A DNA stretch of 64,000 bases from Phocaeicola sp. (lineage in GTDB: Bacteria > Bacteroidota > Bacteroidia > Bacteroidales > Bacteroidaceae). The first letter of the stretch is position 1. Every line of letters begins with the position of its first letter. The translations under genes and the position numbers were made by a program. The stretch is from assembly GCA_022764505.1 (NCBI GenBank), contig JALEQJ010000069.1, positions 1 through 64,000 of the forward strand. Direction: 5' to 3'. Positions 9,036 to 18,179 of this stretch are shown one piece after another. The notes beneath the pieces were generated by a model. That model was not told the DNA's origin. It did no database searches and was given only the letters and a program-made list of their open reading frames with translations.

Positions 9036-10133
9036 TTATAAGTAGTTTATTGGATTGGTATTTATTTCTGTTGTTACTATTCTTATATCCGAAGAAAACT
9101 TCCGAATAACCGATTGAAAAATATCTGTGGTATACTGTTCACTTTCGTAGTGTCCTATATCTGCTATCAACAATTTATCTTGATAGAAAAAATAATCGTG
9201 ATATTTTATTTCTCCGGTAAGGAAGACATCTGCTTGTTGCTGCGCTGCGAGTGGCAATAAAAAACCTCCGGATCCACCACACAAGGCGACTCTTTTAATG
9301 CTTCTTCCTGCTGTAAATGGAGAATGTTTCACTGCACCTATCTTGAATATCTCTTTTACCTTATAGAGAAAGTTTTTTTCGTCCATAGGGATAGACAATT
9401 CTCCTATAATGCCCGACCCTACCGTACTCCACTCATTATATAATGGAATTAAATCAAATGCAGGCTCTTCATAAGGGTGAACAGACTTGAGTGTTGCAAC
9501 TGCCACTCTTCTTAAATAGGTCGGTAGTATGACTTCCAGTCTTGTTTCCGGTTCATTGTGCAAAATCCGGGGCGTTCCACAAAATGGATTGCTCCCTTCT
9601 TGCGGGCGAAACGTCCCTACTCCTTCTACTCCGAAACTGCATTGGTCGTATGCCCCTATATGTCCACAACCAACTTGAAATAAGGCAGTTCGCACTTTCT
9701 CTACATAATCGTGAGGCACATATACAGACAGTTTCAAGAGAAGATTTTCTTTCTGTTCTAAAACCTGCATATTCTGCAAGCCTAACAGTTGCCCCATTTT
9801 ATGGCTCACACCTTCCGGTGCATTGTCTACATTGGTATGAAGCGTATAGATGGCTATATCATACTTGATGGCTTGCATAACACAACGCTCTACATAGTCC
9901 CTACCAGTGAGGGATTTACACCCCTTAAAAATCAAAGGGTGGTGAGAAACTATCAAATTGCAATCTTTTTTGATGGCTTCCTCCACTATCGCTTCCGTTA
10001 CGTCTATGCACAACAATGCCCCTGTAATTTCTGCGTCTGTCAATCCTACTTGCAAGCCAGCATTATCATAACTTTCCTGCAAAGGCAGAGGCGCAAACAT
10101 TTCAAGGGCATGAATAACTTCCTTAATTTTCAT
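9036..10133 (-). CDS. Nif3-like dinuclear metal centre protein
   Basis: This is a member of the Nif3/YbgI/YqfO family, toroidal hexamers with a two-metal site and an incompletely known role. The N-terminal half has VSHHPLIFKG and LHTNVDNAPEGVSH; the C-terminal half has ALCGGSGG, DVFLTGEIKYHD and DIGHYESEQ, which carry metal-ligand His/Asp/Glu residues. At 365 aa it contains the extra middle PII-like domain (residues about 125-235) of the YqfO type. The promoter upstream would give a leader of only about 15 nt, which supports the ATG at 10133. Confidence 0.9.
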   Translation of the reverse strand: MKIKEVIHALEMFAPLPLQESYDNAGLQVGLTDAEITGALLCIDVTEAIVEEAIKKDCNLIVSHHPLIFKGCKSLTGRDYVERCVMQAIKYDIAIYTLHTNVDNAPEGVSHKMGQLLGLQNMQVLEQKENLLLKLSVYVPHDYVEKVRTALFQVGCGHIGAYDQCSFGVEGVGTFRPQEGSNPFCGTPRILHNEPETRLEVILPTYLRRVAVATLKSVHPYEEPAFDLIPLYNEWSTVGSGIIGELSIPMDEKNFLYKVKEIFKIGAVKHSPFTAGRSIKRVALCGGSGGFLLPLAAQQQADVFLTGEIKYHDYFFYQDKLLIADIGHYESEQYTTDIFQSVIRKFSSDIRIVTTEINTNPINYL

Positions 10134-10155
10134 GTTTTGCCAACATATTTCTGTG

Positions 10156-10187
10156 CAAAAGTAAACAAAATGTAGGTATCAACCAAA
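10156..10187 (-). promoter_or_regulatory. promoter of the Nif3/zinc-ribbon unit
   Basis: On the minus strand: TTTG (complement of 10184-10187), exactly 20 nt, then TACTTTTG (complement of 10156-10163). This is one of the best matches to the Bacteroidota -33/-7 consensus in the window. Confidence 0.7.
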
Positions 10188-10199
10188 CATTTCCATAAA

Positions 10200-10284
10200 A
10201 CTACAGCACGGTTTATATAGACTTCCATCGAGGTTTATATAAACCTAAGTACGAAATATGTAAACTTCGGTATGAAATAGAACT
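10200..10284 (+). repeat. intergenic repeat copy A (about 24-nt units around TTTATATAAA)
   Basis: Three degenerate units follow each other: GGTTTATATAGACTTCCAT, then GGTTTATATAAACCTAAGTA, then ATGTAAACTTCGGTATGAAA. The same units recur near 45.4, 49.0 and 63.7 kb, always between genes and in the same orientation. Confidence 0.6.
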
Positions 10285-10358
10285 TATCAAATGCCTCTAT
10301 ACTTCTTCCATTTTGTGCTCTATCATTTCCCTTCGTCAGCGGTAAGGCTTAGGAATGA

Positions 10359-10535
10359 GCTTATAAAGAAATCTATCTCACAGATCGGGAGGTCTGCGAA
10401 CACCTTTTCATCAGCCCTCGCACCTTGCAAGACTATCGCGACAAGGGCATTATTCCCTATACTCAAATCGCAGGGAAAATACTCTATCGCCTCTCAAATA
10501 TCAACCGACTACTACAAGAGAATTATCGGAGATAG
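10359..10535 (+). pseudogene. remnant of an excisionase-type HTH protein
   Basis: Reading in frame from 10359, after a stop at 10356-10358, gives an open stretch of 58 codons ending at TAG 10533-10535. It contains EVCEHLFISPRTLQDYRDKG followed by IIPYTQIAGKILYRLSNI. This is the MerR/excisionase-like helix-turn-helix (HTH_17) common in Bacteroidota conjugative and integrative elements. Intact members have about 30-40 further residues at the N-terminus; here that part is missing and no start codon is evident. An overlapping frame (10291-10596) is longer but has no sensible composition. It belongs to the mobile-element scar that also holds the recombinase fragment at 11.5-11.7 kb. Confidence 0.7.
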
Positions 10536-10593
10536 AGTTTCTGAAGTAGATGATTTTCTTGCCGTTTCATTATTCTTCCTTGCTATGAATAAG

Positions 10594-10601
10594 TAACTTT
10601 G
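10594..10601 (+). promoter_or_regulatory. -7 box upstream of the VOC gene
   Basis: TAACTTTG lies 31 nt before the ATG at 10633. No -33 TTG at proper spacing was seen. Confidence 0.45.
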
Positions 10602-10632
10602 TAGCGGATTCAATTTCAATAATGTACAACTT

Positions 10633-11052
10633 ATGAGACAGAAACTCACTTTAATCACATTGGGAGTAAAAGACTTTCAAAAGGCATTAGCTTTCTACGA
10701 GGGCTTAGGCTGGAAGAAATCGCAACAAAGTCAAGAAGCCTACGCATTGTTTCCTTTGGGTGGGATAGTTTTAGGATTATATCCACTACAAGAATTGGAA
10801 AAAGACATAACGCTAAATTATCAGCAGGCATCCTTTTCGGGCATGACAATCAGTTATAACGCCACATCTGAGGAAGAAGTCAATGCAGTGATGCAGGAAG
10901 CCGAACGGCTCGGAGCAACCATCGTGAAGCCTGCGCAGAAAGTATTTTGGGGAGGTTACAGTGGCTATTTCAAGGATTTGGACGGCTATGTGTTCGAGGT
11001 AGCCTACAATCCTTTTTGGCAGATTAACAATGAAGGAAACCTTGTTATGTAA
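10633..11052 (+). CDS. VOC-family (glyoxalase/bleomycin-resistance fold) protein
   Basis: The 139-aa product has the vicinal-oxygen-chelate fold, with paired beta-alpha-beta-beta-beta units: TLITLGVKDFQKALAFYEGLGW at the start, then a second half with GYSGYFKDLDGYVFEVAYNPFW. The family includes glyoxalases, dioxygenases and antibiotic-sequestering proteins; the substrate cannot be told from sequence. It is the only intact gene in a block of mobile-element remnants and is likely cargo of the lost element. Its codon use looks less AT-biased than the neighbours (for example GCCGAACGGCTCGGAGC). Confidence 0.85.
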   Translation: MRQKLTLITLGVKDFQKALAFYEGLGWKKSQQSQEAYALFPLGGIVLGLYPLQELEKDITLNYQQASFSGMTISYNATSEEEVNAVMQEAERLGATIVKPAQKVFWGGYSGYFKDLDGYVFEVAYNPFWQINNEGNLVM

Positions 11053-11065
11053 TTCGTCAGACACA

Positions 11066-11389
11066 ATGACCAAAGAGCAGACTATTAAGGAACTGACGAT
11101 AATTCCCGGAATCAGCAAATCGCTTGCAACCGACCTGTAGAATATAGGGATAACCTCCATTGACGACATAAAAGACAAAGACCCCGAAGTACTCTTCGCC
11201 TTATCTAACCACTATGCTGGTGTGGTGCAAGACCGTTGTGTATTCTCCAACGATGAACTCTTTGCCAAAGGAGTACTCGTTTGGACAGGAACTGCCCCAC
11301 TCGGATCTTACCGCTTTTCGGCAACTATCAGCCATTACGACTGGGCGATGAAGAAAATAAAATTGCATATCAAAACATCTAAGGGATAA
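11066..11389 (+). pseudogene. helix-hairpin-helix (Cdd1-like) gene interrupted by one TAG codon
   Basis: A 108-codon frame starts at ATG 11066 (MTKEQTIKELTIIPGISKSL) and continues in the same frame to TAA 11387-11389, broken only by TAG at 11138-11140 (codon 25). The first about 70 residues (IPGISKSLATDL, then NIGITSIDDIKDKDPEVLF, then QDRC) match the small HhH 'pathogenicity locus/Cdd1' type. A Trp is plausible at the TAG position, so one TGG-to-TAG change could explain it. The C-terminal part (WTGTAPLGSYRFSATISHYDW) does not look like Cdd1 and may be a fusion at a deletion end. I read it as a recent pseudogene. Confidence 0.6.
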
Positions 11390-11423
11390 TGCAAAAGAAA
11401 TCATTATAAATTATTTGCTATAA

Positions 11424-11461
11424 GAAGAACTTGTTTCATTAACTGGAACAAGCTCTTTTCT
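11424..11461 (+). terminator. candidate terminator within the mobile-element scar
   Basis: GAACTTGTT (11427-11435) pairs with AACAAGCTC (11447-11455), with one mismatch, before TTTTC. It would end transcription coming from the VOC/HhH side. Confidence 0.4.
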
Positions 11462-11476
11462 ATTCTGCTCTCTTTG

Positions 11477-11722
11477 TTACATCACCCTCTCCATATCCTT
11501 TGCAATCTTTTGGTCGGTGATTTGGGTGTAGATTTGCGTGCTGGCAATAGACGAGTGCCCCATCATCTTGACAATGCTCCCTATCGGAATACCAGTCTCC
11601 AAAGTCTGCGTACCGAAACTGTGGCAACCGATGTGGTAATCCAGCGGAGTGCTAATGCCACAAGCCAAGCCTACGGCTTTGATTGAGATGAGCAAATAGT
11701 TTTCCGACGTACTAAAGCCTAT
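11477..11722 (-). pseudogene. C-terminal fragment of a tyrosine recombinase (integrase)
   Basis: The minus-strand frame is open for about 82 codons from a stop near 11723 to TAA at 11477. It contains the end of a phage/CTn integrase: HIGCHSFGTQTLE, MMGHSSIASTQIYTQITDQK. The GH histidine and the nucleophilic Tyr of IYTQIT remain, but the HxxR box reads H-I-G-C, so its arginine is lost, and the N-terminal two-thirds of the protein is absent. It is therefore inactive. It shows that a Bacteroidales integrative element once occupied 10.3-11.7 kb. Confidence 0.75.
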
Positions 11723-11853
11723 CTAAACAGCTCTTCCACGTATAGAAATAAAGTTGTACATCTATTATAAAGAGGAGTTCTATGTAAATAAATGCAGGAA
11801 CTTATCGTAATTCCCCATTTTATTTGCAATTTTGCAACAAATTAGGGATTAAA

Positions 11854-12747
11854 GTGCATATACACCATATATCAAATTGCCCCTTATGTGGCAAACAAGA
11901 GTTTGAAGAACGTTTCACTTGTAGAGATTACTATGCTACAGGCGAGACTTTTCATTTATATGAATGTAAAGAATGCCATTTTCTTTTCACACAAGACTTT
12001 CCTTCACAAAGCTATATAGACAAGTATTATTGTGCAGAAAATTATATTTCGCACAGTGATACACAGCGTGGATTGGTCAATAAACTATATCACATAGTAC
12101 GCCGGTTTATGTTAAAAAGGAAATCCGCCTTGGTAGAAAAACACTCCAAGGGAAAACGTCTTTTGGATATAGGCACCGGAACGGGGTATTTTGCACAAGC
12201 TATGAAACAGAAAGGCTGGGAAGTAACTGCCATAGAAAAAAGTCCGCAAGCCAGAGTTTTCGCTCAAAAGCATTTTGGGCTAAAAATAGATGCACCGGAA
12301 TTGTTAGACAGCTACGAAACGGGATATTTCAATGTCATTACGCTCTGGCACGTATTGGAACATATAGAAGATTTACCTCAAATGTGGGAAAGATTAAAAG
12401 AGATTCTCCACGAAGAAGGAACACTTATTTTGGCACTTCCCAATCCATCTTCTTACGATGCGAACCATTATAAGCAAAATTGGGCAGCTTACGATGTCCC
12501 ACGACATTTATGGCACTTTACCCCTGCTACATTAGCAAAATGGGCTTCTCTCTATGGATTTACTGTAAAGAAACAAATCCCTATGCCTTTTGATGCTTTT
12601 TACATTTCTATGTTGAGCGAAAAGAATGAGAGCAAGACCTTTTCTACACTACGCGGTTTTTGGAGAGGTTTCTTGGCTTGGATAGCTACCAGAAGAAACG
12701 CCTCTCTGAGTAGCTCTATTATTTATATTCTCAAAAAACAAAAGTAA
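11854..12747 (+). CDS. SAM-dependent methyltransferase with N-terminal zinc-binding motif
   Basis: The product is a class I methyltransferase. The N-terminal part has CPLCG near residue 10 and YECKECHF near 40, a likely zinc knuckle. The SAM site follows: LLDIGTGTGYFAQAMKQKGW, then acidic VTAIEKS, and motif LWHVLEHIEDL. The substrate is unknown; related Bacteroidota proteins lie near envelope genes, as here beside ftsX and uppP. I chose GTG 11854 because AGGG precedes it by 6 nt; a TTG at 11824 is also in frame. No ATG is available upstream of the zinc motif. A weak -7-like CAATTTTG occurs at 11827-11834. Confidence 0.85.
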   Translation: MHIHHISNCPLCGKQEFEERFTCRDYYATGETFHLYECKECHFLFTQDFPSQSYIDKYYCAENYISHSDTQRGLVNKLYHIVRRFMLKRKSALVEKHSKGKRLLDIGTGTGYFAQAMKQKGWEVTAIEKSPQARVFAQKHFGLKIDAPELLDSYETGYFNVITLWHVLEHIEDLPQMWERLKEILHEEGTLILALPNPSSYDANHYKQNWAAYDVPRHLWHFTPATLAKWASLYGFTVKKQIPMPFDAFYISMLSEKNESKTFSTLRGFWRGFLAWIATRRNASLSSSIIYILKKQK

Positions 12748-12750
12748 CAG

Positions 12751-13611
12751 ATGAAAAAAGGTTCTTTTCTTGCTATGCAATCTATCACTTCCGGAATCAG
12801 TACGATGTTAGTATTGTTTCTTTTGGGGCTGATGCTATTTTTAGGTTTTACAGCCAAAAACCTGTCTGTATATGTGAGAGAACACATAGCCCTCACACTT
12901 ACATTGAACGATGATATGAAAGAGCCTGCTATATTGGCATACAAAGAACAAATAGAAAAAGAAGCGTTTACAAAAGAAATAACCTACATCTCAAAAGAAG
13001 AGGCTCTCAAAGAACAGAAAATAGCAATGGGTACAGATCCTGCTGAATTCTTAGGACACAACCCTTTTCCTGCCATCATAGAACTAAAGCTGAAATCCGC
13101 TTATGCCAATGCGGATAGCATACGATGGATATCCGAGCAACTAAAAGAAGAAAGCGGTGTCTTGGAAATAAGTTATCCACAAGATCTTATCAACTCCGTA
13201 AATGACAATCTGCGAAAAATAGGTATTGTCTTACTCATCTGTGCAGGATTGCTTACGCTGATTTCTTTTGTATTGATAAACAATACCATCAGATTACATA
13301 TTTACGCTAAGCGGTTTCTTATACATACTATGCGTTTAGTAGGTGCAAAGTGGGGATTTATCCGTCGTCCTTTCATAAAGAGAAGTGTCTTGATGGGTAT
13401 AATAGCCGCTATATTTGCAAACATTGCCTTATACGCTCTGACTTACGCTCTCATTCAGTATGAAACAGACCTGCGATTTATCATTACACCGGAAATACTC
13501 TGGATAGTTATGGGCATTGTTCTCTTATTAGGTATATTGCTCACATGGCTCTGTGCTTTGTTTGCTGTAAATCGCTATCTCAATATGCGTACAGGTTCTC
13601 TATATCGTTAA
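12751..13611 (+). CDS. ftsX: FtsX-family cell-division permease
   Basis: FtsX pairs with the ATPase FtsE and transmits a signal to periplasmic peptidoglycan hydrolases during division. The 286-aa product has one N-terminal membrane segment (residues about 18-36), a periplasmic domain of about 120 residues with the conserved ITYISKEEALKEQ element, and three C-terminal segments. Length and topology fit FtsX. ftsE is not in the window, which I believe is common in Bacteroidota. It opens a tight run ftsX-DUF3098-uppP-truB-queA. Confidence 0.9.
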   Translation: MKKGSFLAMQSITSGISTMLVLFLLGLMLFLGFTAKNLSVYVREHIALTLTLNDDMKEPAILAYKEQIEKEAFTKEITYISKEEALKEQKIAMGTDPAEFLGHNPFPAIIELKLKSAYANADSIRWISEQLKEESGVLEISYPQDLINSVNDNLRKIGIVLLICAGLLTLISFVLINNTIRLHIYAKRFLIHTMRLVGAKWGFIRRPFIKRSVLMGIIAAIFANIALYALTYALIQYETDLRFIITPEILWIVMGIVLLLGILLTWLCALFAVNRYLNMRTGSLYR

Positions 13612-13630
13612 TAATACCAACTCTACAGAT

Positions 13631-13864
13631 ATGAAACAGACAAAATTCGCTTTTTCCAAGTCCAACTATATCTTATTGGCTATAGGATTTTTGATTATTC
13701 TCATAGGCTTTGCTATGATGATGGGACCCTCTACCACGGAATTACAATATGAACCGGATATATTCAGCGCACGCAGAATTAAATTGGCTCCTGCGCTTAC
13801 TTTATTGGGCTTCCTATTTATGATTTTCGCCATTTTATTCACCCCTAAGAATACAAAAGAATAA
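13631..13864 (+). CDS. DUF3098 small membrane protein
   Basis: The 77-aa product has two predicted membrane helices (residues about 13-30 and 51-70) joined by a loop with PDIFSARRIKLAP, which marks the DUF3098 family of Bacteroidota. Function is unknown. Its position between ftsX and uppP (19 nt and 3 nt gaps) suggests a role at the cell envelope or division site, as inference only. Confidence 0.85.
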   Translation: MKQTKFAFSKSNYILLAIGFLIILIGFAMMMGPSTTELQYEPDIFSARRIKLAPALTLLGFLFMIFAILFTPKNTKE

Positions 13865-13867
13865 CGT

Positions 13868-14716
13868 ATGCAAGATTTAGGCATCATAGAAACTATTATC
13901 ATAGCTATAGTAGAGGGACTTACAGAGTTTCTTCCCGTATCTTCTACCGGGCATATGATTATCACACAACATTTATTAGGCGTAGAAAGCACAGAATTTG
14001 TCAAAGCCTTCTTGGTAATTATTCAGTTTGGAGCCATTCTGTCTGTACTTTGCTTATACTGGAAACGCTTTTTTGTACTCACTCCATCTACGGAAACTTC
14101 TCTATTGAAACGTTGGTTTCACTCTTTGGACTTCTATGTAAAACTACTTGTAGCGTTTCTGCCGGCTGCTATATTGGGACTCCTCTTTTCCGATAAAATA
14201 GATGAACTATTGGAAAGTGTAAATGTAGTAGCTACTATGCTGGTAGTGGGAGGTATTTTTATGCTTTTCACAGATAAACTGTTCGCAAACAATACACAAG
14301 AAACTCCCGTAACCCACAAACGTGCTTTTATCATTGGTTTATTCCAGTGCATCGCTATGATACCGGGAGTTTCTCGTTCTATGGCAACCATCGTAGGGGG
14401 TATGACACAGAAGCTCACAAGAAAAGATGCAGCAGAATTTTCGTTCTTTTTGGCAGTTCCTACTATGTTTGCAGCCACTTGTTATAAACTATTGAAGCTG
14501 TTACTCTCTTCGGACGGAATAACGATACTGCAAAACAATGCTACAGCACTCATTATTGGAAATATCGTAGCTTTTGTGGTAGCACTCTTGGCAATAAAGT
14601 TTTTTATACAGTTTGTTACTAAGTATGGTTTTACAGCATTCGGTTGGTATAGAATTATAGTAGGAGGTGTTATCCTATTGCTTTCGTTTCTCGGATATAA
14701 TTTGGAGATTAGATAA
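13868..14716 (+). CDS. uppP: undecaprenyl-diphosphatase
   Basis: It dephosphorylates undecaprenyl diphosphate, recycling the lipid carrier of peptidoglycan and other envelope polymers; overexpression gives bacitracin resistance. The 282-aa polytopic protein has both family signatures: [17 protein letters not shown] near residue 16 and [14 protein letters not shown] in the middle. The gene overlaps truB by one base (TAATG), so translation is probably coupled. Confidence 0.96.
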   Translation: MQDLGIIETIIIAIVEGLTEFLPVSSTGHMIITQHLLGVESTEFVKAFLVIIQFGAILSVLCLYWKRFFVLTPSTETSLLKRWFHSLDFYVKLLVAFLPAAILGLLFSDKIDELLESVNVVATMLVVGGIFMLFTDKLFANNTQETPVTHKRAFIIGLFQCIAMIPGVSRSMATIVGGMTQKLTRKDAAEFSFFLAVPTMFAATCYKLLKLLLSSDGITILQNNATALIIGNIVAFVVALLAIKFFIQFVTKYGFTAFGWYRIIVGGVILLLSFLGYNLEIR

Positions 14717-15420
14717 TGGATTTCAAAGAAGGAGAAATTCTCTATATCAATAAGCCCTATAAATGGACTTCATTTGCTGTAGTAAACAAACTACGCTATC
14801 ATATCAGTAAAAAAATAGGTGTCAAGAAAATAAAAGTAGGACACGCCGGAACATTGGATCCATTGGCTACAGGCGTAATGATCATTTGTACCGGAAAAGC
14901 GACAAAAAGAATAGAAGAATTCCAATATCAAACCAAAGAATATATAGCCACACTATGTTTAGGCGCTACTACTCCCTCGTTTGATTTAGAAACAGAGATG
15001 GATGCGTATTTCCCTTATGAACACATTTCTGAGGAGCAAACCAAACAGGTATTGCAAACTTTCATAGGAGCAATAGAACAAGTGCCACCAGCATTCTCTG
15101 CGTGTAAAATAGATGGTAAGCGAGCTTACGATTTAGCCAGAAAAGGGAAAGAGGTAAACCTAAAAGCCAAAACACTCGTAATAGATGAAATAGAGCTACT
15201 ACAATTTGCTCCCCCACTTCTAAAAATACGAGTCGTCTGCAGCAAAGGGACTTATATCAGAGCTTTGGCACGCGATATAGGTATAGCACTAAAAAGTGGC
15301 GCACACCTTACAGCTTTAGAACGTACTCGCATAGGAAATATACGACTTTCCGATTGCTTGTCAGTAGATAATTTTGAAGTATGGCTCAATAGTCAGGAAG
15401 TTACTTCTACCACAGAATAA
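14716..15420 (+). CDS. truB: tRNA pseudouridine(55) synthase
   Basis: It makes the near-universal pseudouridine 55 in the tRNA T-loop. The catalytic motif VGHAGTLDPLATGVM holds the nucleophile Asp48; LYINKPYKWTS and CSKGTYIRALARDIG are further TruB motifs. The length of 234 aa is at the short end, without a long C-terminal PUA-like extension. It overlaps uppP by one base and is followed 37 nt later by queA, another tRNA-modification gene. Confidence 0.96.
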   Translation: MDFKEGEILYINKPYKWTSFAVVNKLRYHISKKIGVKKIKVGHAGTLDPLATGVMIICTGKATKRIEEFQYQTKEYIATLCLGATTPSFDLETEMDAYFPYEHISEEQTKQVLQTFIGAIEQVPPAFSACKIDGKRAYDLARKGKEVNLKAKTLVIDEIELLQFAPPLLKIRVVCSKGTYIRALARDIGIALKSGAHLTALERTRIGNIRLSDCLSVDNFEVWLNSQEVTSTTE

Positions 15421-15457
15421 GCACTCAATTTTTAGACAATAAATAAAAAATATAGAT

Positions 15458-16510
15458 ATGAAACTTTCGCAATTTAAGTTTACACTTCCAGAAGAAAAAA
15501 TAGCTCTTTATCCTACGCAATACAGGGACGAATCTCGTCTGATGGTAGTACATAGAAAAAGTGGAGAAGTAGAGCATTTATTCTTCAAAGATATTCTAAA
15601 GTTCTTCAATGAGAAAGATGTTTTTATCTTCAATGATACTAAGGTTTTTCCTGCACGTCTCTACGGAAATAAAGAGAAAACAGGAGCTTGTATTGAGGTA
15701 TTTCTATTGAGAGAGTTGAATGAAGAAAGCAGATTATGGGACGTACTGGTAGATCCTGCCAGAAAAATACGCATCGGCAATAAACTCTATTTTGGAGAAG
15801 ATGACTCTATGGTAGCCGAAGTAATAGACAATACCACTTCTCGTGGGCGTACCTTACGCTTCCTTTATGATGGTCCACACGATGAATTTAAGAAAGCACT
15901 TTATGCACTGGGCGTTCCTCCCCTCCCTGACTTTATCAAAAGAAAAGCAGAAGACATAGACGTAGAACGCTTCCAAACTATTTACGCAAAACACGAAGGA
16001 GCGGTTACAGTACCGGCTGCAGGGCTACACTTCAGTAGAGAATTGATGAAGAGAATGGAAATAAAAGGCATTGATTTTTCGTTCATTACGCTACACGCAG
16101 GTTTAGGTTGTTTCAGAGAAATAGAAGTGGAAGACCTTACAAAACACAAAATGGAGTCCGAACAAATGCAAATCACCGCAGAAGCGTGTAATATAGTGAA
16201 TACAGCTCGTCAAAATGGTCAAAATATTTGTGCTGTAGGTACTACTGTAATGAGAGCTATAGAAACTACCGTAGGTATCAACGGTCTTATCACAGAGGCA
16301 GACAGATGGACCAATAAATTTATCTTCCCTCCATACGATTTCTCTGTAGCCAACTCTATGATTACCAATTTCCATATGCCACAATCTATACAACTTATGC
16401 TCACTTGTGCATATGGAGGATACGACTTAATTATGGACGTGTACAAAAAAGCACTCAAAGAAGATTATCGTTTCGGAACTTACGGAGATGCTATGCTTAT
16501 CTTAGACTGA
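15458..16510 (+). CDS. queA: S-adenosylmethionine:tRNA ribosyltransferase-isomerase
   Basis: It transfers the ribosyl part of SAM to preQ1 in tRNA, forming epoxyqueuosine. The N-terminal [20 protein letters not shown] and the core [21 protein letters not shown] and [10 protein letters not shown] are characteristic of QueA. The length of 350 aa is normal. It is part of the run with truB and folK. Confidence 0.97.
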   Translation: MKLSQFKFTLPEEKIALYPTQYRDESRLMVVHRKSGEVEHLFFKDILKFFNEKDVFIFNDTKVFPARLYGNKEKTGACIEVFLLRELNEESRLWDVLVDPARKIRIGNKLYFGEDDSMVAEVIDNTTSRGRTLRFLYDGPHDEFKKALYALGVPPLPDFIKRKAEDIDVERFQTIYAKHEGAVTVPAAGLHFSRELMKRMEIKGIDFSFITLHAGLGCFREIEVEDLTKHKMESEQMQITAEACNIVNTARQNGQNICAVGTTVMRAIETTVGINGLITEADRWTNKFIFPPYDFSVANSMITNFHMPQSIQLMLTCAYGGYDLIMDVYKKALKEDYRFGTYGDAMLILD

Positions 16511-16531
16511 TTTTACTTTTCTATTCCCTTT

Positions 16532-16993
16532 ATGACACCTCTATATTTAGGCTTAGGTACAAATGTAGGAGATAAAGAAAGTAATTTAAGATTAGCCGTA
16601 CAACAAATAGAAAAGAGGATCGGGGGTATACACTCCCTATCCTCTTTTTATCAAACAGATCCTTGGGGATTCATCTCCGAACATACTTTCTTGAACGCTG
16701 TAGTGCATATAGATACAGTCTTCTCTCCGGAAGAAGTCCTGCAAATCACACAAGACATAGAGCGCAATATGGGTAGAAAAATCAAGAGTTCTGCCGGAGT
16801 CTATACAGATCGCATCATTGATATAGATATTCTTTTTTATGGAGAAGAAATAATCTCCCTACCCTACTTACAAATCCCTCACCCGCTCCTACACGAGCGA
16901 ATGTTCGTTTTAGAGCCTCTATGTGAAATTGCCCCCAATCTGATACACCCTACGCTAAAAAAAAGCGTATCGGAGATTAAAAATACGCTCTAA
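16532..16993 (+). CDS. folK: 2-amino-4-hydroxy-6-hydroxymethyldihydropteridine pyrophosphokinase
   Basis: It pyrophosphorylates 6-hydroxymethyl-dihydropterin in folate synthesis. Motifs are YLGLGTNVGDKESNL at the N-terminus, FYQTDPWGF, and the metal-binding DIDILFYGEE followed by IPHPLLHERMFVL. The length of 153 aa is typical of a monofunctional enzyme. It is 21 nt after queA. folE, the first step of the same pathway, is elsewhere in the window (59.5 kb). Confidence 0.95.
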   Translation: MTPLYLGLGTNVGDKESNLRLAVQQIEKRIGGIHSLSSFYQTDPWGFISEHTFLNAVVHIDTVFSPEEVLQITQDIERNMGRKIKSSAGVYTDRIIDIDILFYGEEIISLPYLQIPHPLLHERMFVLEPLCEIAPNLIHPTLKKSVSEIKNTL

Positions 16994-17057
16994 ATAAAAC
17001 ATTGACAAATAGAATAAGCTATCTTCGTACCCAGTAACAACCAACACACCTATTACC

Positions 17058-18098
17058 ATGAACGATTGTCACGCCTACTGTATCATTATGGCAGGAGGAA
17101 TAGGAAGAAGATTCTGGCCCTACAGTAGAAACCAAAAGCCTAAACAATTCTTAGATTTATTAGGCACAGGAAAATCTTTGCTCCAACAAACATTTCAACG
17201 TTACGAAGAAATTATCCCTGCACATCGGATATTTATAGCTACCAATAGAGAGCATGCCTCATTGGTTTCGGAACAACTTCCTATGTGTCATCCGGAAAAC
17301 ATCTTGGTAGAAAACGAAAGAAAAAACACAGCCTCTGCTATAGCGCAAGCCACCTTGCATCTCTATCAAAGAGATCCTCAAGCTATTATGATTATTGCGC
17401 CAGTAGACCATTTGATACTTCAAACAGATAAATTCAAAAAAGCAATCATAGACAGTATAGATTTCGTTTCTACAGGAGATATACTTCTCACACTTGGCAT
17501 CAAGCCTCATCGTCCTGAAACGGGATATGGGTATATCCAAAAAGGAGAAAAAGCAAAGAACAACTTCTATAAGACCAAAACCTTTGTAGAAAAACCGGCT
17601 TTGGAGTTTGCAGAAATGTTTATACAGAGCGAAGAATTTTATTGGAACTCCGGTATTTTCATTTGGCATATCAATAGCATTTTACAAGCCTTCAAGAAAT
17701 ATATGGTAGATGTGCAAGGCAATAGCATAGACCTCACTGATACAAATTCTTGGCCGAACATCTCTATAGATTACGCCATCTTTGAAAAAGCAGAAAACGT
17801 CTATATGCAAGTCTGTGATTTTGACTGGGCAGACTTAGGTACATGGCATTCTCTTTACGAAATAGCAACCAAAGACACTACAGAAAATGTAAATCCTCAT
17901 AGCAATGCGGTTTTCTACAACAGTCATCAAAATATGGTTCTATGTCCCAAAGAAAAGACAGTTATTCTACAAGACATAGATAACTGTTTAGTAGCAGAAC
18001 AAGATAATATACTTCTCATCTGTAATAGATCTCATTCGGAAAACATACGCAATATATTGAACGATATTCACCTGAAAAATGAGATAGACTTAGAGTAA
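17058..18098 (+). CDS. manC: mannose-1-phosphate guanylyltransferase
   Basis: It makes GDP-mannose from GTP and mannose 1-phosphate, for surface polysaccharide or GDP-fucose. The nucleotide-binding signature MAGGIGRRFWPYSRNQKPKQ lies at residues about 11-30; APVDHLIL, FVEKPALEFA and WNSGIFIW follow. At 346 aa it lacks the C-terminal phosphomannose-isomerase domain of two-domain enzymes. A -7-like TATCTTCG at 17020-17027 may serve as its promoter. A hairpin terminator follows. Confidence 0.94.
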   Translation: MNDCHAYCIIMAGGIGRRFWPYSRNQKPKQFLDLLGTGKSLLQQTFQRYEEIIPAHRIFIATNREHASLVSEQLPMCHPENILVENERKNTASAIAQATLHLYQRDPQAIMIIAPVDHLILQTDKFKKAIIDSIDFVSTGDILLTLGIKPHRPETGYGYIQKGEKAKNNFYKTKTFVEKPALEFAEMFIQSEEFYWNSGIFIWHINSILQAFKKYMVDVQGNSIDLTDTNSWPNISIDYAIFEKAENVYMQVCDFDWADLGTWHSLYEIATKDTTENVNPHSNAVFYNSHQNMVLCPKEKTVILQDIDNCLVAEQDNILLICNRSHSENIRNILNDIHLKNEIDLE

Positions 18099-18146
18099 AT
18101 TCTGCAAAGAACACAAATACAGATTTAATGTACCGTATAACCAACG

Positions 18147-18179
18147 ATGGGAGCCACGAACTGTCTCCCATTTCTTTTA
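18147..18179 (+). terminator. terminator after manC
   Basis: ATGGGAG (18147-18153) pairs with CTCCCAT (18165-18171), followed by TTCTTTTA. It ends the ftsX-manC region. I see no other signal until the pepT promoter at 18335. Confidence 0.7.

Noticed and set aside
10291..10596. 101-codon open frame
   Set aside because: It overlaps the HTH remnant in another frame, has atypical composition and matches no family.
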